Shown here one piece after another: positions 1 through 6,059 of a stretch of DNA of 6,059 bases. The stretch is taken from the NCBI GenBank assembly GCA_945878835.1, contig CAMCUG010000094.1, positions 1 through 6,059 on the forward strand, given 5' to 3'. The notes beneath the pieces were generated by a model that was not told the origin of the DNA, did not search any database, and was given only the letters and a program-made list of their open reading frames with translations. Numbering within the stretch: position 1 is the stretch's first letter; every line of letters starts with the position of its first letter. The translations under genes and the position numbers were made by a program. The DNA comes from Chryseobacterium gleum (GTDB lineage Bacteria; Bacteroidota; Bacteroidia; Flavobacteriales_D; Sanyastnellaceae).

Positions 1-1274
1 AGACATTTCAACAAGAAGTAATTCTTCTTACCGCGTTGAAGAATGACCAACTCTCCGTGAATCAAATGGTTCGCATCAATCTTAGCGTCTATCCCTACTT
101 TTTCTTTATTCACTGCAATACTGCTCTCTTGTAAGGCGCGTCTGGCTTCACCTTTGGAGGGAAGAAATCCTGAGTTAACCAACACATCGATAATATCGGC
201 ACCATCCTCTATTTCGCTTTTACTCATTGTCCCTTGCGGAACCCCTTCGAAAATATCGAGCAACATTTCTTTCGAAAGCGAATCGAATGTACTGTCTTTC
301 GAGAATAAAATACCGGATGCCTGAATAGCTTGTGTAGTATCTGATCCACTGTGAACGCGGGTAGTGATATCTTCCGCCAATGCTTTCTGAAGTGCACGCA
401 TGCCGGGGTCTAGCAGATGTTGCGCTTCCAACGCTTCAATTTCTTCTTTTCCTTTCAATGTAAAAATGCGAATGAAATTCTTCGCGTCCTCATCGCTGGC
501 ATTCAACCAAAACTGATAAAATTTATAGGGTGAAGTGCGTGCAGCGTCGAGCCATACATTTCCGCTTTCCGTTTTACCGAATTTCGTCCCATCGGCCTTT
601 TTAATGAGCGGAGTGGTCAAAGCAAAAGCACTTCCTCCGTCTATTCTGCGAATCAATTCTGTTCCTGTGGTAATGTTTCCCCATTGGTCTGAACCGCCCA
701 TTTGCATGGTAATCCCATGATTCTTCCACAAATAATAAAAGTCGTACCCTTGAATAAGTTGGTAAGTAAATTCGGTGAAGCTCATGCCCTCGCGATCCTC
801 TCCGCTGATTCGGTTTTTCACCGAATCTTTCGCCATCATGTAATTCACAGTCAAGCGTTTTCCTACATCGCGAATAAATTCCAAGAAACCCATTTCTTTG
901 AACCAATCGTAATTGTTTACGATTTCCGCAGAGCGGTTTCCGCAATTGAAATCAAGAAAACGCTCCAATTGTTTTTGCTGACACTCTTGGTTGTAGCGCA
1001 ATTCCTCTTCACCCAACAAATTTCGTTCTGCTGATTTTCCACTTGGATCACCTACCATTCCAGTTGCGCCGCCTATAAGGGCCACAGGCTTGTGCCCACT
1101 TTGTTGAAAATGAAGAAGGGTCATAATTTGAACCATATTCCCCACGCCCAAAGAGCTAGCCGTTGGATCGAATCCGATATATGCTTTGCGCATTTGCGCA
1201 TTCAAGTGGGCGTCAGTATCTGGAATGCTCGTGTGTAACATTCCTCTCCATTGCAACTCCTCTACAAAATTCAT
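1..1274 (-). CDS. tyrS: Tyrosyl-tRNA synthetase, type I (3' end cut by window edge)
   Basis: TyrS activates tyrosine with ATP and charges tRNA-Tyr in the cytoplasm. The reading frame is open from ATG at 1274 to the window edge, giving 424 full codons. Bacterial TyrS is about 420-430 residues, so only a few residues and the stop are missing. Visible landmarks are the N-terminus MNFVEELQWRGM, GFDPTASS (34-41), the HIGH-region GVGN (43-46), GGATGMVGDPSGK (68-80), MMAKDSV (146-152), YQLIQGYDF (171-179), GGSDQWGNIT (193-202) and the KMSKS-type loop KFGKT (231-235). The C-terminal end, with GEARRALQ, INKEK-like VNKEK and QRGKKNYFLLK, is the S4-like tRNA-binding domain. The HIGH motif is odd: its first His is Gly43 (see findings). 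The gene starts 28 bp after the murF stop on the same strand, suggesting co-transcription. A poor -7-like TATTTTCG lies in that gap. Identity is secure; activity is inferred. Confidence 0.96.
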   Translation of the reverse strand, partial: MNFVEELQWRGMLHTSIPDTDAHLNAQMRKAYIGFDPTASSLGVGNMVQIMTLLHFQQSGHKPVALIGGATGMVGDPSGKSAERNLLGEEELRYNQECQQKQLERFLDFNCGNRSAEIVNNYDWFKEMGFLEFIRDVGKRLTVNYMMAKDSVKNRISGEDREGMSFTEFTYQLIQGYDFYYLWKNHGITMQMGGSDQWGNITTGTELIRRIDGGSAFALTTPLIKKADGTKFGKTESGNVWLDAARTSPYKFYQFWLNASDEDAKNFIRIFTLKGKEEIEALEAQHLLDPGMRALQKALAEDITTRVHSGSDTTQAIQASGILFSKDSTFDSLSKEMLLDIFEGVPQGTMSKSEIEDGADIIDVLVNSGFLPSKGEARRALQESSIAVNKEKVGIDAKIDANHLIHGELVILQRGKKNYFLLKC

Positions 1275-1302
1275 CTTTTATTTTTTTACGAAAATACAAC
1301 CA

Positions 1303-2571
1303 TTAAATCACTTCCTTCAATTGTTCCAAACGCATTCCGCGCGAACCTTTCAATAAAACTATTCTGTCCTTGACTTCATTCAACTTTAAATAATCTCGGG
1401 CATTCTGAGCATCCAAAAGTTCGGTGGCGCCTACTAATTGAAAGGCCCTCCCAATAAAAATTCCTTGAAGACCAAGTTCTTTTGTGAGCTCGAGAATCTT
1501 TCTGTGTTCCTCCTCTGCGTATTCGCCCAATTCGAACATATCTCCAATAATGAAAAACGTATTTTCCATTTTTGAAAGATTCAACAAGGCAGCTTCTAAA
1601 CTGCTCGGATTGGCATTGTAAGCGTCGAGAATAACTTTATTCTTACCAGAATCCCACCACTGACTGCGGTTGTTCTCCGGGGTATAGGCTCCAATGGCTT
1701 TGCACATCTGCTCAGAAGATACTCCGAACTCATATCCAACTGCAATGGCTGTAGCCATGTTGAACAAGTTGTACGTCCCCGCCATTTGAGCGTGACACGC
1801 GCAAGGATTGTCGTCGGAAGGAGTAGTAAACTCAAAAGAGAGAGTAGGATGTTCAGCTACCGTCTGCAGATGAAATCCACCCGTTTTGAATCCATATTTT
1901 TTATGTTGAATGGATTCCGCCATGGCATCGAGATGAACCAATTCAGTATTCACTATACACATTCCACCGTGGGAATTAACATAATTGAATAGTTCTCCCT
2001 TTCCTTTAATTATTCCCTCTACTCCGCCGAATCCTTCTAAATGAGCTTTACCAATGTTTGTAATGACGCCATAATTCGGCATTGCGTATTCGCAGTATGA
2101 AGCGATTTCCTTTTGGTGATTCGCTCCCATTTCTATGATTGCCATTTCGCAATCGGCAGGAACGGCTAACAGGGAAAGTGGAACTCCTATGTGATTATTC
2201 AGATTACCATGTGTTGCGAATGTCTTGTATTTCATGCTTAACACTTCTCGCATGAGCTCTTTCGTGGTGGTCTTACCATTACTTCCGGTTATTCCGATAA
2301 CAGGAAAGGCAAAAGTTTCGCGGTAGCGTTTTGCTAATGCTTGAAGGGTATACAAACTATTCTCTACACGAACGATTCGTTCTGAAGAAACATTTATTTC
2401 TTCGTCTACAATCACTAACGAGGCACCTGAATCCAGGGCCTGCTGGGCAAAATGATTCCCGTTGAAATTATCTCCCTTCAATGCAAAAAAAACATCATTC
2501 GTCCGCACATTACGAGTATCTGTGGTGACGCTTCGTACTTCTAAAAATTTTTGAAAAATGAATTCAATCAT
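1303..2571 (-). CDS. murF: UDP-N-acetylmuramoyl-tripeptide--D-alanyl-D-alanine ligase (MurF)
   Basis: MurF is the cytoplasmic ATP-dependent ligase that adds D-Ala-D-Ala to UDP-MurNAc-tripeptide, completing the peptidoglycan precursor pentapeptide. I read 422 residues, a little shorter than E. coli MurF (about 450). In order: the N-terminal substrate-binding domain with TTDTRNVRTNDVFFALKG (16-33); the P-loop GITGSNGKTTTK (93-104); GNLNNHIGVPLSLL (122-135); EMGANHQKEI (147-156); NIGKAHLEGF (172-181); KGKGELF (189-195), where Lys191 sits in the place of the carbamylated lysine of Mur ligases; YNANPSS (318-324); GDMFELG (343-349); and the C-terminal LLKGSRGMRLE (406-416). The frame stays open upstream to an ATG at 2688, but that extension overlaps the end of gldJ, crosses the terminator hairpin and does not resemble MurF, so I start at 2571 (MIEFIF). 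murF lies between gldJ and tyrS on the same strand. No SD sequence is seen, as is usual in this phylum. Confidence 0.96.
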   Translation of the reverse strand: MIEFIFQKFLEVRSVTTDTRNVRTNDVFFALKGDNFNGNHFAQQALDSGASLVIVDEEINVSSERIVRVENSLYTLQALAKRYRETFAFPVIGITGSNGKTTTKELMREVLSMKYKTFATHGNLNNHIGVPLSLLAVPADCEMAIIEMGANHQKEIASYCEYAMPNYGVITNIGKAHLEGFGGVEGIIKGKGELFNYVNSHGGMCIVNTELVHLDAMAESIQHKKYGFKTGGFHLQTVAEHPTLSFEFTTPSDDNPCACHAQMAGTYNLFNMATAIAVGYEFGVSSEQMCKAIGAYTPENNRSQWWDSGKNKVILDAYNANPSSLEAALLNLSKMENTFFIIGDMFELGEYAEEEHRKILELTKELGLQGIFIGRAFQLVGATELLDAQNARDYLKLNEVKDRIVLLKGSRGMRLEQLKEVI

Positions 2572-2576
2572 GGTGC

Positions 2577-2607
2577 TAAAATAAAACACCCCGCTGATGC
2601 GGGGTGT
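2577..2607 (-). terminator. Intrinsic terminator after gldJ, directly in front of murF
   Basis: Read on the minus strand, a perfect 9-bp GC-rich stem (ACACCCCGC / GCGGGGTGT, arms at 2607-2599 and 2594-2586) closes a 4-base loop and is followed at once by TTTATTTT (2585-2578). This is the classic rho-independent form. It lies about 24 bp past the gldJ stop codon and ends about 6 bp before the murF ATG. On the plus strand the hairpin is followed by AATGTTTT, a poorer U-tract, and no plus-strand gene ends here, so it most likely acts on gldJ transcripts. It may be partial, or serve as an attenuator for murF (see findings). Confidence 0.85.
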
Positions 2608-2630
2608 AATGTTTTGATAATTCAGAAAGA

Positions 2631-4391
2631 TTATTCTTCTCCTTTCGCTCCTATACCCGATGGTGAACCTACACGGTCCATAGCGCAACGGAATCCAAGA
2701 GAACGACTCGATTTTCTTTCGTCCATAAATCTTCTTGTACTTGGAATGTTGTAATACACACGATCTTCCCAGCTACCGCCTTTGTAAACGCGTGACCTGT
2801 TATTCACCAAGGTAGTCTTCCCATAATCATACATGCGGTCTGCACGATTTTCAAAATCGGCATCTAAGTATTTAGAACTACTTTGGAAATCACCATCGTT
2901 AAAATCAATATTGTCAGCTTTACGGTAATTCGTTCTGTTGATGTTTTCTTCCAACGAAACGTTTCTCATTTTCTGACGACCTGACGTACTTACGATGAAG
3001 TTCTCAATGTTATCAACCATTGTATAAGCGATGTCTGCTTCGGAACTACGAATCAACTCCATAATTTCATCCATGATAGCCATAGACTCTTCCTCACGAC
3101 GCTGGTCACGCTTTTCAATTGCTTGACCAATTTTCACTAAGCTTTGATCCAACACTTGAATATCTTTCTCTCCGTATTTGCTGCGTGTAATCAAAGAAGA
3201 ATCTTGCAAACTCTCCAAATACTTTTTCACTTCATCTACATCGTAAACGTTGTAGGTTAATTTGTCTGCAACAGAACCATCACTATTCACAGTTTTAGTC
3301 TTGTAAACGTTGCCTCTAAATGGACGGAATTCAGAACGATCATCGTCTGTAAGTGGACGATATACATCTGAAACCCACTCAGAAACGTTACCAGCCATGT
3401 TATACAAACCAAAGTCGTTTGGTGGATATTGGTAAACAGGAGCCGTAATATCAGCGTTATCGTTTAAGTAACCGGCAACACCCATTGCATCTCCGGTTCC
3501 ACGCATGAAGTTCGCGCGCATGGTTCCGAAGTATTCTGTTCCGTTGTCTCCGTTACGAACGTAGTGACCGTTCCATGGGTATGTTCTACGATCTGTAATT
3601 AATTCTTGGTATGAGTTTCCAATAAGAGCCATTGCTGCGTATTCCCACTCAGCCTCATTAGGCAAACGGTAGCGTGGTAATAGAATTCCATCTTCCAATC
3701 TTACTTTACGGAAAGGATCTCCTTTAGGATTGTAGTTTGGAAGACCTTCTCCCAATTGCTCTCCTTCGTATTGTCCGTTGAAATAAGTTTCTGTAGTGAA
3801 GTGCTCATCTGCACCTTGTGCTGCCAAGTTGTGAGCTAAGAACCCTTCACGAACCAAAATTTGCTCGTTCACACGGTCTGTTCTCCAAGAGCAGTAGTCG
3901 TTGGCTTGTAACCAACTCACACCTACTACAGGATAATCCTGATAAGCTGGGTGACGTAAGTATAACTCTACGTACTTCTCCATGTCTTGGTCTTTTTGTC
4001 TCCAGCAGTTGGTGTCTGGAAGTGCGCGACCAATTAATTCTGGGTAAGAATCTGCATACACCATCTCTAACCAACGCAGATAATCTAACCAGTGTTGGTT
4101 AGTTACCTCTGTTTCATCCATATAGAATGAACTTACGGTTACAGGGGTTTGCAAGTTATCCCAAGTGTAGTTTACGTCATCTTCAACGCGACCCATTGAG
4201 AAGCGACCGCCTTCAATGAATACTAAACCTGGACCGGTTTCTTGACCTGCATACTCAACACGATCGAAACCTCCATTATCGGGATTGTTGTATTCCCAAC
4301 CCGTTGCAGAAGAACGATTCTCTTCGCATGAGTTAAGTACGACCATACCTGAAAGGGCGAGTGTTGTAAGGGCTAATTTGAAGTTTTTCAT
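2631..4391 (-). CDS. gldJ: Gliding motility / T9SS lipoprotein GldJ, FGE-sulfatase (SUMF1) fold
   Basis: GldJ is an outer-membrane lipoprotein facing the periplasm, needed for gliding and for stable T9SS core (GldK) in Flavobacterium johnsoniae. The protein has 586 residues; F. johnsoniae GldJ is about 560. Residues 1-21 form a lipoprotein signal ending in LNSC, with Cys22 the lipidation site, followed by acidic EEN. The FGE/SUMF1 fold is recognisable in GLVFIEGGRFSMGR (55-68), MDETEVTNQHW (91-101), YPVVGVSWLQANDYCSWR (153-170), YRLPNEAEWEYAA (241-253), FGLYNMAGNVSEWVSDVYRP (327-346) and, after a long insert, RVYKGGSW (534-541) and LGFRCAMDRVGSPSG (565-579). The insert at about 347-533 is charged, with a helix-prone part near 415-470. 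Positions matching the two catalytic cysteines of true FGE are Asp543 and Asn548, so the role is structural. The terminal AMDRVGSPSG favours GldJ over GldK. The gene starts 42 bp after the porP stop and ends at a strong terminator. Confidence 0.94.
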   Translation of the reverse strand: MKNFKLALTTLALSGMVVLNSCEENRSSATGWEYNNPDNGGFDRVEYAGQETGPGLVFIEGGRFSMGRVEDDVNYTWDNLQTPVTVSSFYMDETEVTNQHWLDYLRWLEMVYADSYPELIGRALPDTNCWRQKDQDMEKYVELYLRHPAYQDYPVVGVSWLQANDYCSWRTDRVNEQILVREGFLAHNLAAQGADEHFTTETYFNGQYEGEQLGEGLPNYNPKGDPFRKVRLEDGILLPRYRLPNEAEWEYAAMALIGNSYQELITDRRTYPWNGHYVRNGDNGTEYFGTMRANFMRGTGDAMGVAGYLNDNADITAPVYQYPPNDFGLYNMAGNVSEWVSDVYRPLTDDDRSEFRPFRGNVYKTKTVNSDGSVADKLTYNVYDVDEVKKYLESLQDSSLITRSKYGEKDIQVLDQSLVKIGQAIEKRDQRREEESMAIMDEIMELIRSSEADIAYTMVDNIENFIVSTSGRQKMRNVSLEENINRTNYRKADNIDFNDGDFQSSSKYLDADFENRADRMYDYGKTTLVNNRSRVYKGGSWEDRVYYNIPSTRRFMDERKSSRSLGFRCAMDRVGSPSGIGAKGEE

Positions 4392-4433
4392 GATTTCCTA
4401 TTTTATGAAATAACTGTTGGGTTTCTTATATAA

Positions 4434-5408
4434 CTAAAAGGAAGGACACGCTATTGTGCGGAACTTCGGTTTTCTTGGGCGACAGTCGAAATTAATTCCC
4501 AAAGACACCTCATGTGACCCGCCTGTAGCAGGAGTTAAAGCGCTAACAGTGATGTCATAACTATAACCTACACGAATGTTGTCGTTTTGTAATCCCAATG
4601 TAGCAATGAAGCTATCGCTGTAACGCTGTCCAAATAACAAACCGCGGAACCAAACTCCAGCAACGATAGGACCTTTGGTTATGTACATACCCAGGTTCAA
4701 TTGTTGGAATTCACCTTGACGGCGATAAAGAATATTCGGAGAAAGCGTGCTCGAGTCTTTATATTTTTGCTTAATAGGAATAACTGCTCCAGCGTGCACG
4801 GTGTATTTCATTGGAAGACGAGAAGTACCTACAATCAAACTTTCGTTCGGCTCATTCAAGTGGTGAACTGCGAAACCTCCGTAAAAAGTTTGGCTAAAAC
4901 CAAGAACTCCAGCTGAGAAGTCAATGTTTTTGACGCTTCCGCCACGCGGGATATCATTTGTTTCGTAGATAAATCCCTTGCGCGGATCAATCATATCACC
5001 GAAAGTAAGCTTGCTCCAGTCCAAAGATTTTTGGAAGTATGACGCTTGGAAACCGGCTTTTATGCTGAATTTGCGGTTAATGGCTTGTTGGTAGGAATAG
5101 ATTCCACTCACTGTAGTTGTGTTCAACGTGTTTTGCGCTGCACGGTCATTCATGACCATAATGCCTAAACCACCTGAAACTGTTTCAACGTGCTGGTCAT
5201 AACTGGCGCACGTTGTAACGTAAGCACCGGTTAATGATGGCCATTGGTTTCTGTAGTTCATTACAAAACGTGGGCATTTTGAAGTCCCTGCAAACGCGGG
5301 GTTCAAGTAAAGTGGGTTTGAGTAAAACTGTGTGAACTCGGGATCTTGGGCCATAACGTTAGTTACACCCATTACACAGATCATGAACCCTAAGAATTTT
5401 AATTTCAT
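4434..5408 (-). CDS. PorP/SprF family type IX secretion outer-membrane protein
   Basis: PorP/SprF proteins are outer-membrane beta-barrels of the T9SS: PorP joins the trans-envelope complex in Porphyromonas, and SprF is needed to secrete the adhesin SprB in Flavobacterium. I read 324 residues. Residues 1-20 are a signal peptide (MKLK, a hydrophobic stretch, cleavage at VMA|Q). The mature protein opens with the family hallmark QDPEFTQFYSNPLYLNPAFAG (21-41, read in two parts: QDPEFTQFYS, NPLYLNPAFAG), then NYRNQWP and GGLGIMVMND. It continues with alternating beta-strand patterns and ends in Arg/Lys-rich sequence and TIACPSF, a C-terminal end I recall as common in this family. ATG at 5420 (four residues longer) is equally possible; ATG at 5480 is unlikely because it would precede the signal peptide with 24 extra residues and lie upstream of the likely promoter. 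The gene is divergent from porU and 42 bp ahead of gldJ. Which paralogue it is cannot be told, so no symbol is given. Confidence 0.9.
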   Translation of the reverse strand: MKLKFLGFMICVMGVTNVMAQDPEFTQFYSNPLYLNPAFAGTSKCPRFVMNYRNQWPSLTGAYVTTCASYDQHVETVSGGLGIMVMNDRAAQNTLNTTTVSGIYSYQQAINRKFSIKAGFQASYFQKSLDWSKLTFGDMIDPRKGFIYETNDIPRGGSVKNIDFSAGVLGFSQTFYGGFAVHHLNEPNESLIVGTSRLPMKYTVHAGAVIPIKQKYKDSSTLSPNILYRRQGEFQQLNLGMYITKGPIVAGVWFRGLLFGQRYSDSFIATLGLQNDNIRVGYSYDITVSALTPATGGSHEVSLGINFDCRPRKPKFRTIACPSF

Positions 5409-5454
5409 CGCAATCTTCATCCGAAAGTTTGTAAAAAATATTCGATTTGAATAG

Positions 5455-5462
5455 CAATTATA
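5455..5462 (-). promoter_or_regulatory. Possible -7 promoter element for the porP-gldJ unit
   Basis: On the minus strand the octamer TATAATTG differs by one base from the Bacteroidota -7 consensus TAnnTTTG. It would place the transcript start near 5448, leaving a leader of about 28-40 bases before the two candidate porP start codons. A TTTG (5482-5479) lies 15-16 bp upstream, closer than the usual spacing of about 19-21 bp, so the -33 part is weak. AT-rich spacers give chance matches, hence the low score. Confidence 0.3.
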
Positions 5463-5486
5463 CAACATTTTTGCTTTCAAATAACA

Positions 5487-5535
5487 TGAGGCCTAAACAA
5501 TAAATTGGAATAACTTTGGTTATTGGCAGGCCTCA
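5487..5535. repeat. 8-bp inverted repeat in the porP-porU divergent spacer
   Basis: TGAGGCCT (5487-5494) and AGGCCTCA (5528-5535) are exact reverse complements separated by 33 bp. The core AGGCCT is itself palindromic, so the two copies also read as direct repeats of a 6-mer. The pair brackets the predicted porU -7 element, and the right copy lies in the expected porU leader. Its GC content stands out in an AT-rich spacer. It may be an operator pair or chance; nothing in the window identifies a regulator. Confidence 0.35.
5511..5518 (+). promoter_or_regulatory. -7 promoter element for porU
   Basis: TAACTTTG is an exact match to the Bacteroidota -7 element TAnnTTTG recognised by the primary sigma factor of this phylum. 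It predicts a transcript start near 5524 and a leader of about 34 bases before the porU ATG, a sensible length. No good TTTG/TTG -33 element occurs 19-21 bp upstream (that position reads GAGG). The element also forms the loop and part of the arms of AATAAC-TTTG-GTTATT (5509-5524), a perfect 6-bp inverted repeat that could bind a regulator. Confidence 0.5.
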
Positions 5536-5557
5536 AAGCAAAACCTCAGACGATCAA

Positions 5558-6059
5558 ATGCGAACGATTAAGTTATTACTACTCTGTTTATCAACTATTT
5601 GCGTAGCAAATACTTCGGCGCAAGAAATACTTGTGCCAGAACAAAAAATCCTGTGGCTCGACATTCAACAAAACAGGGCCAATTACTCTGTAGTCGGTGA
5701 TCTTTGCCCCTCCCTTATTATTTCTAACAACTCTACGCTTCCTTTTTTCGCTTTTCGCGCTTCTGCATCGCAGGGTGAAAAATACATCGCACCGGTTTTA
5801 GCTAACGTGTCAAGTGCAGAAATAAGTTCATCCTATTTCGACAATGATCAACTTCAATTGTTAAAAGATGATTTTCGTGTTGAAGTTGAATCAGTTCAAT
5901 CCGATGTGAAAAATAATCAGGTCGTTACAGTAATTCCTTTCAGAAAAAGAAATGGAAAAATAGAGCGTCTGCTTTCTTTCGAAGTATTAGCAACAACATC
6001 TCTTAATGAAATTCAGAAAAACAATTACACCTATGCCGAGCACAGTGTGCTCTCGGAGG
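5558..6059 (+). CDS. porU: Type IX secretion sortase PorU, N-terminal part (runs off window)
   Basis: PorU is the peptidase C25 (gingipain-like) signal peptidase of the T9SS. On the cell surface, with PorV, it cuts the C-terminal targeting domain from cargo and helps attach the protein to the surface. Only the first 167 codons are visible, open to the window edge; full PorU is usually over 1,000 residues. Residues 1-21 form a signal peptide (MRTIKLLLLC..., cleavage likely at TSA|Q). The rest is the N-terminal propeptide-like beta domain: LPFFAF (61-66), a strand-rich middle, then VIPFRKRNGKIERLLSFEV (125-143) and HSVLSE (162-167), which match the family pattern of a 'PFR..G.IEKL.SF' strand followed by 'SVLS.G.W'. 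The catalytic His/Cys domain lies outside the window, so the call rests on these motifs and on the T9SS neighbours. ATG at 5558 is chosen because it is followed directly by the signal peptide. Confidence 0.8.
   Translation, partial: MRTIKLLLLCLSTICVANTSAQEILVPEQKILWLDIQQNRANYSVVGDLCPSLIISNNSTLPFFAFRASASQGEKYIAPVLANVSSAEISSSYFDNDQLQLLKDDFRVEVESVQSDVKNNQVVTVIPFRKRNGKIERLLSFEVLATTSLNEIQKNNYTYAEHSVLSE

Noticed and set aside
535..1034. Open frames on both strands inside tyrS (plus 535-720 and 702-1034; minus 601-945)
   Set aside because: They lie wholly within tyrS in other frames and have no recognisable protein features; the tyrS frame carries all the family motifs.
1289..1296. Possible separate tyrS promoter (minus strand TATTTTCG with TTG 21 bp upstream)
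   Set aside because: One mismatch to TAnnTTTG and imperfect spacing in a very AT-rich 28-bp gap; a chance match is likely and murF-tyrS readthrough explains expression.
2572..2688. N-terminal extension of murF by 39 codons to the ATG at 2688
   Set aside because: It overlaps the gldJ 3' end, passes through the terminator hairpin, and its sequence (many Arg, no fold pattern) is unlike MurF; the family N-terminus begins near MIEF at 2571.
3818..4102. Overlapping open frames on both strands inside gldJ
   Set aside because: Shadows of the gldJ frame, with basic or low-complexity translations and no start context.
4392..4433. Promoter or terminator between porP and gldJ
   Set aside because: The 42-bp gap is AT-rich but has no TAnnTTTG match and no stable hairpin with a U-tract, so the two genes are most simply one transcript.
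5409..5480. Upstream starts for the PorP/SprF gene at 5480, 5468 and 5420
   Set aside because: 5480 and 5468 would put extra residues ahead of a clear signal peptide and overlap the likely promoter. 5420 cannot be excluded and is mentioned in the gene entry; 5408 gives the most typical signal peptide.
1..6059. Mobile elements, CRISPR repeats, tRNA or rRNA genes, toxin-antitoxin or defence genes
   Set aside because: No regularly spaced repeats, terminal inverted repeats, transposase motifs or cloverleaf-like sequences were seen; the window is filled by five recognisable genes.

Overview
The window looks like chromosomal DNA from a member of the Bacteroidota, most likely order Flavobacteriales. 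The main reason is gene content: gldJ, a PorP/SprF-family protein and the start of porU are type IX secretion (T9SS) and gliding components restricted to this phylum. Supporting signs are a sequence matching the Bacteroidota -7 promoter element TAnnTTTG ahead of porU, no obvious Shine-Dalgarno sites, and a lipoprotein signal of the LxxC type. Genus cannot be read from the window.

Layout. Four genes lie on the minus strand, in transcription order porP/sprF-like (5408-4434), gldJ (4391-2631), murF (2571-1303) and tyrS (1274 to beyond base 1). The tyrS stop codon is just outside the window. Divergent from them on the plus strand is the 5' part of porU (5558 to beyond base 6059). The 149-bp spacer between porP and porU holds promoter-like elements for both directions and two small inverted repeats. 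The 59-bp gldJ-murF spacer holds a strong intrinsic-terminator hairpin whose U-tract ends a few bases before the murF start codon. Coding density is high, and no stretch longer than 150 bases lacks a gene.

How the genes work together. PorU is the peptidase C25-type sortase that removes C-terminal targeting domains from T9SS cargo at the outer membrane. GldJ is the outer-membrane lipoprotein with a catalytically dead FGE/SUMF1 fold, associated with the GldK/GldN ring and the gliding track. PorP/SprF proteins are outer-membrane beta-barrels that help cargo or adhesin secretion and attachment. The locus is therefore a T9SS/gliding outer-membrane module joined to housekeeping genes for peptidoglycan precursor synthesis (MurF) and tRNA charging (TyrS). 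From memory, gldJ next to murF and porU is common in Flavobacteriia.

I found no mobile element, CRISPR array, tRNA or rRNA, and no clearly new system. The points most worth a second look are a TyrS whose HIGH-type ATP motif lacks its first histidine, the terminator pressed against the murF start, the split and catalytically dead FGE fold of GldJ, and an inverted repeat sitting on the porU -7 element.
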